Part shown: in pieces, positions 44,011 to 52,044 of the stretch
How positions within the stretch are numbered: the first letter of the stretch is position 1
How the letters are laid out: each line of letters opens with the position of its first letter
Source: JANYCO01 sp035535995
Lineage (GTDB): Bacteria > Bacteroidota > Bacteroidia > Cytophagales > Cytophagaceae
DNA length: 55,099 nt
NCBI GenBank assembly: GCA_035535995.1
Contig: DATLOZ010000007.1
Span: 1 to 55,099, forward strand
Direction: 5' to 3'
Notes under the pieces: generated by a model
The model's database searches: none
What the model was told of the DNA's origin: nothing
Seen by the model: the letters and a program-made list of their open reading frames with translations, nothing else
Program-made: the position numbers and the translations under genes

Positions 44011-44805
44011 TTATTTTTTGCTATTCGCTAGGGTGACAAACAATACCAATAGCGTGAGTACAGAACTTATGATTGAAACGATAGGGTAGATATCCTGTAA
44101 AGTTTGTGGAAGGATCCTTTTTATAGGTTCAATGTAGATGATATCGTTTGGCTCTACATTTTTGGTAGCTTGCCTCAAACCTTCAATGGTAGAGAGATCG
44201 AGTATGCTGACGTCAGGATTGTTAAGATCGCCTCTGATCAGGCGGATATTGTGTGCACGGCTATCGCTGTTTACACCTCCATAAAGCGCTATTGCTTCTA
44301 CTACGGAGATATTATCATTATCTATCGGTATTACTTTCCCCCCTAATGCCCCCAACACTACGATCCTATTATTTAGAATTTTAGTGATAACGAATACATC
44401 GTAATAATATTTACTGTATTCGGCACTTAACAAACTATCTGCTTGCCGCAATGTATAGCCGCTCATTTTAATATCTCCGATCATAGGAAAATAGACGTAT
44501 CCATTTTGCCTCACCAGGTACCTAGTGTCCTGGTTTTGCTGATTGGCTGACCCACCGGCGCCAGATGATTTCATAAGTTCGAAATCCGGATCTATAATTC
44601 TTTCTCCCCTGTTAGTGTATACTTTTATAGAAATATAATCATTCACTTTGATCACAAAATTTTTGTCCGCATGTTTATTGGCCTGGCGAATGGAATCGAC
44701 TACAATCGAAATTGGCGTTTTAAACATGATATTGGCTCGGTATGCCTTGCAGGAGAATAAAAAAGGGATCAATAAAATAACCGGTAAGACTCTAGGTAGC
44801 TTCAT
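44011..44805 (-). CDS. Wza-type polysaccharide export lipoprotein
   Basis: 264 residues. Lipoprotein signal (LIPFLFSC, Cys19 in CKAYRANI), Poly_export domain (about 50-150; YISIKVYTNRGERIIDPD, YVYFPMIGDIKMSG) and a soluble ligand-binding beta-grasp domain (about 150-225; VVLGALGGKVIPIDNDNI, VVEAIALYGGVN). Unlike E. coli Wza it ends in a membrane helix (IVSIISSVLTLLVLFVTLA), the usual arrangement in this phylum. It is 6 bp upstream of wzc. Confidence 0.93.
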   Translation of the reverse strand: MKLPRVLPVILLIPFLFSCKAYRANIMFKTPISIVVDSIRQANKHADKNFVIKVNDYISIKVYTNRGERIIDPDFELMKSSGAGGSANQQNQDTRYLVRQNGYVYFPMIGDIKMSGYTLRQADSLLSAEYSKYYYDVFVITKILNNRIVVLGALGGKVIPIDNDNISVVEAIALYGGVNSDSRAHNIRLIRGDLNNPDVSILDLSTIEGLRQATKNVEPNDIIYIEPIKRILPQTLQDIYPIVSIISSVLTLLVLFVTLANSKK

Positions 44806-44835
44806 TCAATCAGTTTATATGCGATTGGTTTCGTT

Positions 44836-45948
44836 TTATATAGTTATAATACTATTTATAGCAGAAAAGTAAGCATTAATTACGAGATTTTCATCAAAAT
44901 TTTCCAATATATACTTTCTTGAAAGAACAGCCATAGAGCGATATTCCTGCTCCTCAAGATGGATCATCTTTTTCATCTTGTCTGCCAGGTCCGACGGGTC
45001 TTTTACATTACAGAGATACCCGTTTTTCCCATCCACCACTACTTCGCGACAACCGGGTACATCTGTAGCGATCAACGGTTTTCCGCAAGCGGCTCCTTCC
45101 AGGAGCGAACGCGGCGTGCCTTCGCGGTAAGAAGGCAATACAACGCAGTCGGCCTGATGATAAAACTCTACCAGGCGATCGGTGAAAGGAAAATATTCCA
45201 GCAATCCTTCTGCTACCCACTCCTTCACTTTTTCCATACTCACCCCCAGGTTGGCCGATTCATCAATCGCTCCAACTACCTGGAACCTGGCTCGAATGTT
45301 TTCCTTCTTCAGTTGACGGATGGCTTCAATGTATTCTACAATTCCCTTGTCATAAAGTAATCGCGCAACCATCAAAAAAATAAAACCAGTCGCTGGTTTT
45401 GACTTTTCCAACACCGAAAATTTTTCGGTGTTGACACCCGAGCCCGGTAGCAACGCGGTTTTGGCTTGCGCTACAAGTTTGAGATCTACAAACAATTCAC
45501 GATCTTCCTTATTTTGGAAAAAAATTTTCACAGGAAATTTAAACGCAAGCCTGTACAGTTTTTTTGCGATAAAAGATGTAAGGTTCTGATGCAAAAATAC
45601 CGTTCCGAGACCTGACACGTTGTTGATCGCCGGAACCTTTGCCAGCCTGGCCGCCAGCGTGCCGTAGATATTTGGTTTGATCGTATAATGAAGCACTACA
45701 TCCGGACGAACGGTTTTGTAGAGCGAATATAAGCGGAATAAAAATTTGAGATCGTTCCAGGGGTTGGAACCTTTGTTTTCGATTTTCACCGGAATGTACC
45801 GGCAGCCCCAGCTGACCAGCCTCTGAGAGTATTCATCTTCGGGCGCGATCGCTATTACCTCTACTCCTTTTGCCAACAGAGCCTGCACAATCCCAGCTCT
45901 GAAATTGTAAATGTTCCAGGAGGTATTTACTACGATCGCTACTTTCAT
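44836..45948 (-). CDS. Glycosyltransferase, GT4 family
   Basis: 370 residues with a GT-B fold. N-terminal NTSWNIYNFRAGIVQALLAK (about 8-27) and VLHYTIKPNIYGTLAAR (about 85-101); the C-terminal donor site has VARLLYDKGIVEYIEAI (about 195-211) and SYREGTPRSLLEGAACGKPL (about 276-295) with the E-x7-E motif. It is similar to transferases that add HexNAc or hexose to undecaprenyl-PP-linked sugars. The first gene of the capsule block on the minus strand; a perfect 66-bp palindrome precedes it. Confidence 0.92.
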   Translation of the reverse strand: MKVAIVVNTSWNIYNFRAGIVQALLAKGVEVIAIAPEDEYSQRLVSWGCRYIPVKIENKGSNPWNDLKFLFRLYSLYKTVRPDVVLHYTIKPNIYGTLAARLAKVPAINNVSGLGTVFLHQNLTSFIAKKLYRLAFKFPVKIFFQNKEDRELFVDLKLVAQAKTALLPGSGVNTEKFSVLEKSKPATGFIFLMVARLLYDKGIVEYIEAIRQLKKENIRARFQVVGAIDESANLGVSMEKVKEWVAEGLLEYFPFTDRLVEFYHQADCVVLPSYREGTPRSLLEGAACGKPLIATDVPGCREVVVDGKNGYLCNVKDPSDLADKMKKMIHLEEQEYRSMAVLSRKYILENFDENLVINAYFSAINSIITI

Positions 45949-45954
45949 TAAGTA

Positions 45955-46020
45955 AAGTTATGAATTATGAGTTATGAATGTTGAATTAATTCAACATTCA
46001 TAACTCATAATTCATAACTT
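45955..46020. repeat. Family A element, perfect 66-bp palindrome
   Basis: 33 bases (AAG, then TTATGAA, TTATGAG, TTATGAA, TGTTGAA, TT) are followed with no spacer by their exact reverse complement. It fills the 75-bp gap between the glycosyltransferase gene and the anti-sigma gene, both on the minus strand. Confidence 0.97.
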
Positions 46021-46023
46021 ATT

Positions 46024-46812
46024 TTAAACATTCCCAAACACATACATAGCCGCAAGCGTAGGCACTTTGCTGCCTCCTCGTTTTTCCAATGTTACTGCAT
46101 AAGCTTGTGCGCCTCCGATGGATCTTACTTTTTGCAAACCTGCGCTGCGGTCTGTTTCAAAAACGCCGGCGTCTATTGGTTGTCCGTCTTTGAGCGCCCA
46201 GAGCTGGTATTGCATTCCCTCTGGCGCTTGCGGAAGGTTACCAGGATCGATGAATACTTCGCGGGTATTTTTATTCCAGAAAACCATCGCAAGCGAGGCC
46301 GGATAATTTTCAACACCTTTCATGGTCACCTTCACTACAGCGGTGTCCAGGAGGACGTCAAAATTCTCCGCCATCTGATTGATCTTGTAATTCGCTTTAT
46401 TGATCTGGTCGGCGTAGCGATTGCTTTGTTCTTCCAGGGTTACCAGTCTTTCTTCGGCACCTTTCCATTTAGACCAGAAATAACCCGCCAGACTGCCGCA
46501 AACAATCATCAGTGCTATAGATGCAGCGGTGGCGTATTTGTAATAAGATAATTTTTGTGTGGATTCACGATCGCTTCCAAGTACCGGAGCAGGAGGAAGC
46601 TTGTAGAGAATTTTATTTTTCAGTTCAGGGCGTGGCCTTACAGCCACTGATTCTGCATAGGATTCAAAGGCTCTTTGCAACGAAAGGATCTCTTTTCTGA
46701 TCTCCGGATGTTGCGCAGCCATTTTCTCCACCTCAGGGATCTCTTGTGGATCCAGGCCTCCCAGCACGTATGCTTCCAACAATCCTGATGCTATGTATTC
46801 CTTTACGTTCAT
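46024..46812 (-). CDS. Membrane anti-sigma factor, RskA type
   Basis: 262 residues. Cytoplasmic N-terminal domain with the short motif GLLEAYVLGGLDPQEIPEVE (about 10-29), one membrane helix (about 93-112, TAASIALMIVCGSLAGYFW), a coiled coil (about 115-150) and the RskA extracytoplasmic domain (about 160-262; MVFWNKNTREVFIDPGNLPQ, YQLWALKDGQPIDAGVF). Family knowledge: it holds the ECF sigma factor at the membrane and is cleaved by regulated proteolysis. The start overlaps the sigma factor stop by four bases. Confidence 0.93.
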   Translation of the reverse strand: MNVKEYIASGLLEAYVLGGLDPQEIPEVEKMAAQHPEIRKEILSLQRAFESYAESVAVRPRPELKNKILYKLPPAPVLGSDRESTQKLSYYKYATAASIALMIVCGSLAGYFWSKWKGAEERLVTLEEQSNRYADQINKANYKINQMAENFDVLLDTAVVKVTMKGVENYPASLAMVFWNKNTREVFIDPGNLPQAPEGMQYQLWALKDGQPIDAGVFETDRSAGLQKVRSIGGAQAYAVTLEKRGGSKVPTLAAMYVFGNV

Positions 46813-47321
46813 TTAAATAATTCCTTCAACTTTTGCATAGCAGCCTTCGCCCTTGTTTTCACGGTTCCAAGAGGAATTTCAAATTCTTCCGCGATCTCCG
46901 ACTGCGAATATCCTTGAAAATACATCAGATCGATAATCTGTCTCTGATCGGGGGAGAGCTGCTCTACTAATTCTTTTACTCCTATGAACTCTGATTTGTA
47001 CTTTTCAGAGTATCCTTCGTCAAATATATGTACGTTATGGCTGATATCATCGGTTTTACGGATGCCTTTAAATTCTTTCGACCGAATCTTGTCGATGGCC
47101 ATGTTTCTTGTAAGGTTGAGCATCCAGGTAAACAATCTGCCTTTTTCAGGATTGTAGTCGGCGATTTTATCCCAAAATTTGAGAAAAGCATCTTGCAATA
47201 CTTCCTCGGATAATTCTTCTATTTTAACGATCTTAAAAATGACCCCATACACAGCGGAGGAATAGCGATCATAGAAGTATTCAAACGCTGCCCTGTCCCG
47301 CGACTTCAGCAGCCGGATCAA
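46809..47321 (-). CDS. ECF-type RNA polymerase sigma factor (RskA partner)
   Basis: About 170 residues: region 2 with AAFEYFYDRYSSAVYGVIFK, LSEEVLQDAFLKFWDKI and LFTWMLNLTRNMAIDKIR; region 4 with LMYFQGYSQSEIAEEFEIPL and GTVKTRAKAAMQKLKE. The start used is TTG at 47321. In-frame sequence upstream (residues KQIAEDE) looks coding and matches the length of relatives, but it contains no ATG, GTG or TTG, so the true start is unclear. Forms a two-gene unit with the overlapping anti-sigma gene. Upstream lies a family D hairpin that could hold the promoter. Confidence 0.9.
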   Translation of the reverse strand: MIRLLKSRDRAAFEYFYDRYSSAVYGVIFKIVKIEELSEEVLQDAFLKFWDKIADYNPEKGRLFTWMLNLTRNMAIDKIRSKEFKGIRKTDDISHNVHIFDEGYSEKYKSEFIGVKELVEQLSPDQRQIIDLMYFQGYSQSEIAEEFEIPLGTVKTRAKAAMQKLKELFK

Positions 47322-47405
47322 TTCATCTTCCGCTATTTGTTTTCTAGGTGCTATGTGAAATCTATTTTTATGACTGTATGTTCGTCAAACCTTCTACTTA
47401 AAATT

Positions 47406-47467
47406 CCAAAATGCAAATACCAAATCCCAATAAAAAAAATCTTTGGGATTTGGTATTTGTATTTTGG
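47406..47467. repeat. Family D heptad inverted repeat, 25-bp stem
   Basis: 7-bp words AAATTCC, AAAATGC, AAATACC, AAATCCC. Arms 47406-47430 and 47443-47467 pair over 25 bp with one G:T pair and a 12-nt A-rich loop. Lies between the gcvH stop and the sigma factor start. Confidence 0.92.
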
Positions 47468-47484
47468 TAATTCAATATCAGCAA

Positions 47485-47874
47485 TTATGCTCCTACCAAT
47501 TTTTTGTAGCCCGCTGCATCCAGCAGGGAATCCAGGTCTGCAGGATTGTCGATGGAAATTTTTACGATCCATCCGTTGCCATAAGGATCGCTGTTTACAT
47601 GCTCCGGGTTTGCTTCCAGCCCTTCGTTCACTTCCAGCACTTTCCCACCTACAGGCATAAACAGATCCGATACTGTTTTTACTGCTTCTACAATTCCGAA
47701 TACATCAGAATTTTTCAGCGTCTGGCCTACGGTATTAATATCAAGAAACACTATATCGCCTAATTCTTTCTGCGCAAAATCGGTGATCCCTATAATGCCT
47801 GTATTACCTTCTACCTTGATCCACTCGTGGTCTTTAGAATATTTTAATTCGGATGGAAAATTCATGTTGCTCAA
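47485..47874 (-). CDS. gcvH: Glycine cleavage system H protein
   Basis: Lipoyl carrier that shuttles the aminomethyl arm between the P, L and T proteins. 129 residues. The lipoylated Lys66 is in GIVEAVKTVSDL, preceded by ELGDIVFLDINTVG and followed by MPVGGKVLEVNEGLE. The start may be the second Met (MNFPSELKYS). Monocistronic; gcvP and gcvT are elsewhere, as common in this phylum. Confidence 0.96.
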   Translation of the reverse strand: MSNMNFPSELKYSKDHEWIKVEGNTGIIGITDFAQKELGDIVFLDINTVGQTLKNSDVFGIVEAVKTVSDLFMPVGGKVLEVNEGLEANPEHVNSDPYGNGWIVKISIDNPADLDSLLDAAGYKKLVGA

Positions 47875-47932
47875 TAGTTTAAATATGAGGCTAAAGTAAG
47901 GTTAAAAGTTTAAAGTTAAAAGTTTGTTGAAG

Positions 47933-48061
47933 GAATTATGAATGTTGAGTTATGAATTATAAGTTATTAGTATTGAGTTTTTAGCCATGACAATTTAACT
48001 AAAAGTCAAAAGCTCATATTTGATGCCAGACTTATAATTCATAACTCAACATTCATAATTC
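47933..48061. repeat. Family A heptad inverted repeat with 31-bp perfect arms
   Basis: Arms 47933-47963 and 48031-48061 are exact reverse complements. In the left part 7-bp words run on past the arm (TTATAAG, TTATTAG, TATTGAG, TTTTTAG). The spacer is 67 bp. The element lies in the divergent region between gcvH and the GT22-like gene and must overlap one or both promoters. Confidence 0.93.
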
Positions 48062-48101
48062 ATAACTTCCTCTTATCTTTGAGACTAAAATTTTTGGCTT
48101 C

Positions 48102-49616
48102 ATGAAAGAATACATCCGCAATCAATGGGATACCAATCCCTTAAGACTTGTTTTAATCCTGGCGATCACAGTACGTTTGATCGCTGTGATCTTTTCCAAA
48201 GGATACGGTATGCACGATGACCATTTCCTGGTGATCGAAGTTTCGGAATCCTGGGCAGAGGGAGGCGATGTGATGAAATGGTTTAGCAAGTCGCAGGAAG
48301 ACAATGAGAGCGGCCGGAATTTTTTCTATCCTGGTTTGCATTATTTTCTTTTCAAAGGTATGAACAGCATTGGGCTGCACGATCCACAGGTAAAAATGTT
48401 TGTAGTGCGTTTTCTTCATGCGCTATTCTCTTTGCTGGCGGTATATTATGCTTATAAAATCGCAGAAAAAATTTCCGGCAAGGAAACTGCACGCCAGGTA
48501 GGTTTGCTCATGGCGCTCTTGTGGTTGCTGCCTTCCATGAGTGTACGCAACCTGATCGAAATGGTAGTACTTCCTTTGCTGATGGTTGCTTCCTGGTTTG
48601 TGCTCAGCGCCGATGAAAGCCGCCGTAAATGGTGGCTGCTCTTTGCCGCGGGATTGCTGGTGGGGATCGCTTTTCCGATTCGCTATCAAACTTTATTTTT
48701 TTCCGGTGGTATTTCAATCGCGTTGTTCCTTCGAAAAAGATTTTTGGAAAGTATTGTTTATACGTTAGGAATGTTCGCGACCATTGCTGTGATCTCAGGT
48801 TATTTGGAATGGCTGCTGTGGGGATATCCTTTCGGGAAAGTGATCTATTATGTAAAAGATAATATCATCAATGCACAAAGTTATTTCTCCTTGCCCTGGT
48901 ACACCTATATTTTGCAAGTGCTGATCATCTTTGTGCCGCCGGTGAGTTTCTTTATCTTCTTCGGACAATTCAAAGTGTATAAAAAATACTGGCTGATATT
49001 TGTGCCTACGTTCTTGTTTTTTGCTTTCCATTCTTATTTCCCAAACAAACAAGAGCGTTTCATTTTTACCATTCTACCTTTCATCCTCATCATGGGAATC
49101 GCGGGCTGGAACGAGATCCTGAGTACATCGACGTACTGGCAGAATAAGAAAAAATTCATTCGCGGAAGCTGGGTCTTTTTCTGGTCATTAAACACAATCG
49201 TACTTTGCTTATTTATATTTTCTTATTCAAAAAAATCGAGAGTGGAAGCAATGTATTATTTCCATGATAAGAACGATGTAAAAGGAATTATCCTTGATCA
49301 TTCTTCTATCTCCAAAACGCTTTTCCTTCCTCGTTTCTATATGGATCACAAATGGCCAAAGGTGATCAACATCAATAAGGATAAAACGATGGAACAAGTG
49401 AAACAGGAGATCGATGAACAGCCTGCAAATGAAAAACCGAATTATATTTTGTTCCTCGACGAGAAAGAACTTGACTCCAGAGTGAACAGGCTAAAAACGT
49501 TCTACCCCGCGCTGCATCAAGTATCCGTAGCAGAACCTAGCCTACTCGATTGGATCCTCTGGAAGATGAACCCGGTGAATGTGAATCAGGTGATTTACAT
49601 ATATAAGACAGAGTAA
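48102..49616 (+). CDS. Polytopic glycosyltransferase, GT22 / Alg9-like
   Basis: 504 residues with about 10-12 membrane segments. The first periplasmic loop holds the paired acids GYGMHDDHF (about 34-42), where GT-C enzymes bind the divalent metal, and PNKQERFIFTILPFI (about 318-332) resembles the HKExRF signature of GT22 mannosyltransferases. The C-terminal about 130 residues form a soluble domain (VKGIILDHSSISK, PNYILFLDEKEL). It probably transfers a mannose or other hexose from a polyprenyl-phosphate sugar; the acceptor is unknown. Ends in a family A hairpin that works as a terminator. Confidence 0.78.
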   Translation: MKEYIRNQWDTNPLRLVLILAITVRLIAVIFSKGYGMHDDHFLVIEVSESWAEGGDVMKWFSKSQEDNESGRNFFYPGLHYFLFKGMNSIGLHDPQVKMFVVRFLHALFSLLAVYYAYKIAEKISGKETARQVGLLMALLWLLPSMSVRNLIEMVVLPLLMVASWFVLSADESRRKWWLLFAAGLLVGIAFPIRYQTLFFSGGISIALFLRKRFLESIVYTLGMFATIAVISGYLEWLLWGYPFGKVIYYVKDNIINAQSYFSLPWYTYILQVLIIFVPPVSFFIFFGQFKVYKKYWLIFVPTFLFFAFHSYFPNKQERFIFTILPFILIMGIAGWNEILSTSTYWQNKKKFIRGSWVFFWSLNTIVLCLFIFSYSKKSRVEAMYYFHDKNDVKGIILDHSSISKTLFLPRFYMDHKWPKVININKDKTMEQVKQEIDEQPANEKPNYILFLDEKELDSRVNRLKTFYPALHQVSVAEPSLLDWILWKMNPVNVNQVIYIYKTE

Positions 49617-49617
49617 G

Positions 49618-49664
49618 AGTTATGAATGTTGAATGAAAATAATTCAACATTCATAACTTTTTTA
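49618..49664 (+). terminator. Family A heptad hairpin followed by a T run
   Basis: AGTTATGAATGTTGAAT at 49618-49634 pairs perfectly with 49642-49658 around a 7-nt loop, followed by TTTTTT. It has both the words of family A (TTATGAA, TGTTGAA) and the form of an intrinsic terminator, between two convergent genes. Confidence 0.88.
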
Positions 49665-50534
49665 TCCAAATTTAATTGCTCGCATTGAAAGCGATCCGTG
49701 GTGAAATCCTTCGTAAAGAAATTCTACTGGCTCGTCTTTATCGGCCAGGCCTGCGCTGTATAGAAGCGGAAGAAAGTGATCGTTGGATGGATGTGCGAGC
49801 CTGGCGATGTTTCCCCAATTTTCATACTGCAAAATTTCCTGGTGGTTTCCCGACAGAATATTAGCTTTGATCTTGTCATCAAATTCTTCCGCCCAGTCAA
49901 ACGGCTTTGCATTGATATTCCAATCGATCTTGCCGAGGTTGTGTGTGATGTTGCCGCTGCCGATGATGAGTACACCTTTTTTTCTCAGCACTTTCAGCAT
50001 AGAAGCTAATTGATAATGCTGGCTCAAACTGTTTCTATGATCAATGCTGAGCTGGTACACGGGAATCTCTGCCGACGGGAACATGTGCAACAGCACTGTC
50101 CAGGCACCATGGTCCAGGCCCCACTCATGATCGGGCATGATGATCTTTTCTTTTTGGATCTCAGTAGTAAGCTTTGCAAATTCTGGAGCTCCGGGAGCCG
50201 GGTAGCTGATCTCATACATTTCTTTGGGAAAACCATAGAAATCATAAATCACTTCCGGCTGCGCAGAAGAGGTCACAAAAGTACCTTTTGTAAGCCAATG
50301 GGCCGACACTACCATGATCGCTTTGGGTTTGGGCAGACGGGCACCTGTTTTGCGCAGGGCAGCTGTAAAACTATTTTCCTGAATAGCATTCATAGGACTC
50401 CCATGCCCAATAAATAGTACGGGCATTTTTACTTCTTCGTCAGGAAAATTTTTTACCTGTTCGTAAAATTCTTTAATTCCGCTTGTTCCAAAAGGGATTG
50501 TTGCCATAATTTTCAGAAAGTCTATCCGGTTCAT
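49662..50534 (-). CDS. Extradiol ring-cleavage dioxygenase, DODA / YgiD type
   Basis: 290 residues of the class III extradiol dioxygenase family (YgiD/DODA), which opens catechols such as DOPA. Metal-binding histidines are in FIGHGSP (His44), VSAHW (His79) and HPSNDHFLP (about 250); DHGAW (Asp141-His142) is also conserved. Versus E. coli YgiD it has about 35 extra N-terminal residues (MNRIDFLKIMATIPFG), as do other Bacteroidota members. A perfect 18-bp palindrome begins two bases upstream of the start codon. It is divergent from chrA. Confidence 0.9.
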   Translation of the reverse strand: MNRIDFLKIMATIPFGTSGIKEFYEQVKNFPDEEVKMPVLFIGHGSPMNAIQENSFTAALRKTGARLPKPKAIMVVSAHWLTKGTFVTSSAQPEVIYDFYGFPKEMYEISYPAPGAPEFAKLTTEIQKEKIIMPDHEWGLDHGAWTVLLHMFPSAEIPVYQLSIDHRNSLSQHYQLASMLKVLRKKGVLIIGSGNITHNLGKIDWNINAKPFDWAEEFDDKIKANILSGNHQEILQYENWGNIARLAHPSNDHFLPLLYSAGLADKDEPVEFLYEGFHHGSLSMRAIKFG

Positions 50535-50535
50535 A

Positions 50536-50553
50536 TATATGTTTAAACATATA
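50536..50553. promoter_or_regulatory. 18-bp palindrome at the start of the DODA-type gene
   Basis: TATATGTTTAAACATATA is a perfect dyad in the divergent DODA/chrA spacer, adjacent to the ATG of the dioxygenase. Its size and symmetry fit a dimeric repressor site; no regulator gene is adjacent. Confidence 0.5.
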
Positions 50554-50603
50554 ATTTAGCCTTGTTAGTTCAATTAGTCGCCTATTTTAGTAAATAGTGA
50601 TAC

Positions 50604-50629
50604 CTCGACGTTGAGTTGTGGCACCACTC
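50604..50629. repeat. Decayed family G repeat
   Basis: The reverse complement, beginning GAGTGGTGCCACAACTCAA, matches the hairpin at 17220 in about 22 of 26 positions. The stem is no longer intact. Confidence 0.6.
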
Positions 50630-50726
50630 ATATTTTCAGAAGTTCAACAATTGAATTATTTTTTGTTTCTTTACAGCCTGTTTTACAATAGTTGAAGGTT
50701 AAAAGATTTAAAGTTCAATAATTGTC

Positions 50727-51974
50727 ATGGTTCAAGGCCCTGAAATTGAACGTGAATTTTCATCCTTATTTCCCCCGGTCAAGGTGAAAAATATCCGTCA
50801 CATTATTTTTTTAAAAGATGTATTGCTGCTCACACTAGCTGCTTTTGGTGGGCCGCAGGCGCATCTTGCATTGTTTCAAAAGATCCTTGTAAAAAAACGC
50901 GCTTATATTTCCGAAGAAGATCTCATCGATCTGAATTCTTTTTGTCAGATCCTTCCTGGTCCTGCTTCTACACAGACCTTAACGGCTATCGGTTTCAAGA
51001 TCGGCGGGCCACGATTGGCTTTTCTTACGCTGTTGGTATGGATCCTGCCGACCTGTATCCTGATGACACTGGCCGCGATTGGCATTACCTATTGGCTTGA
51101 TGTAGTAACGCTTACCAGGATCAGCCGTTTTATCGAACCGATGGCGGTGGCGCTCGTGATGTACGCTGCCTACAGGATCGGGCGAATGGTGGTGAAAACC
51201 AAAACCAGTTACGTGATCTTCGTGATCTCTGCAGTGGTTTGTTTTTTTGTACCTACACCGGCTATATTCCCGATCGTCCTGCTGCTGGGTGGACTCGCTA
51301 CTACTTTTCGCTGGAAGAAACAGCAGGTGGAAAAAATAAAAGAAGAATGGAATATTCAGTGGGCAAATCTTATTTTGTTTGTCGGTATTTTTCTTGGCTC
51401 GGCTTTGCTTGGGCAACTGACAGAAGCTTTACCGATCCGTTTGTTTGAAAATTTCTATCGTAACGGAAGCCTGATCTTTGGCGGCGGAGACGCGCTCAGC
51501 GCTTATTTCTATAAAGAGTTTGTGGAGTTTAAAGGCTTGCTCACGAAAGACCAATTGCTGACAGGTTTTGCGATCCAGAAAACATTGCCTGGTCCTTTGT
51601 TCTCTTTTAGTTCTTATGTAGGAGCATTAGCAATGAAGCAATACGGCTTACCAGGACTGATCTGCGGCGGTATCATAGGAGCGGCTGGAATTTTTCTTCC
51701 TGGCACTATTCTTATCTTTTTTTTGATCCGTATTTGGGATAAGCTTAAACAGAACCGTGTGGTAAAAGCTTCCCTCGAGGGGATCAACGCAGCGAGTGCC
51801 GGTGTGGTAACGGCTACAGGACTTGTGCTCTTTTGGCCCATCATGGATCTCCCGACAGCAGAGGCGTTCACGAATGTGCTCATTATCGTCGCCACTGTAG
51901 CGGTGCTTATTTTTACAAAAGTGCCACCCCCTTATATTATTTTGGTGGGATTGCTGGCGGGATTAATCGTCTAA
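50727..51974 (+). CDS. chrA: Chromate transporter-family protein, two-domain ChrA
   Basis: 415 residues made of two homologous CHR domains. Each has the FGGP/FGGG and LPGP signatures: AAFGGPQAHLALFQ and FCQILPGPASTQT in the first half (about 37-90), IFGGGDALSAYF and IQKTLPGPLFSFSSY in the second (about 248-305). About 10-12 membrane segments. The long-chain CHR family exports chromate, or sometimes takes up sulfate; substrate is inferred. The first residue is ATG at 50727, with a 190-bp leader; a family A hairpin follows the stop codon. Confidence 0.92.
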   Translation: MVQGPEIEREFSSLFPPVKVKNIRHIIFLKDVLLLTLAAFGGPQAHLALFQKILVKKRAYISEEDLIDLNSFCQILPGPASTQTLTAIGFKIGGPRLAFLTLLVWILPTCILMTLAAIGITYWLDVVTLTRISRFIEPMAVALVMYAAYRIGRMVVKTKTSYVIFVISAVVCFFVPTPAIFPIVLLLGGLATTFRWKKQQVEKIKEEWNIQWANLILFVGIFLGSALLGQLTEALPIRLFENFYRNGSLIFGGGDALSAYFYKEFVEFKGLLTKDQLLTGFAIQKTLPGPLFSFSSYVGALAMKQYGLPGLICGGIIGAAGIFLPGTILIFFLIRIWDKLKQNRVVKASLEGINAASAGVVTATGLVLFWPIMDLPTAEAFTNVLIIVATVAVLIFTKVPPPYIILVGLLAGLIV

Positions 51975-51975
51975 A

Positions 51976-52037
51976 AAAATTATGAGTTATGAGTATTGAG
52001 AAAAATATAATGCTCAATACTTACAACTCATAATTTT
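51976..52037. repeat. Family A heptad inverted repeat between convergent genes
   Basis: Words TTATGAG, TTATGAG, TATTGAG at the left; arms 51976-52000 and 52013-52037 pair over 25 bp with two mismatches, loop 12 nt. Directly behind the chrA stop codon. Confidence 0.9.
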
Positions 52038-52044
52038 AATATTG

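Noticed and set aside
45955..48061. Possible CRISPR array in the repeat-rich spacers
   Set aside because: The repeats are palindromic, scattered at kilobase distances and lack uniform spacers; no cas gene is present.
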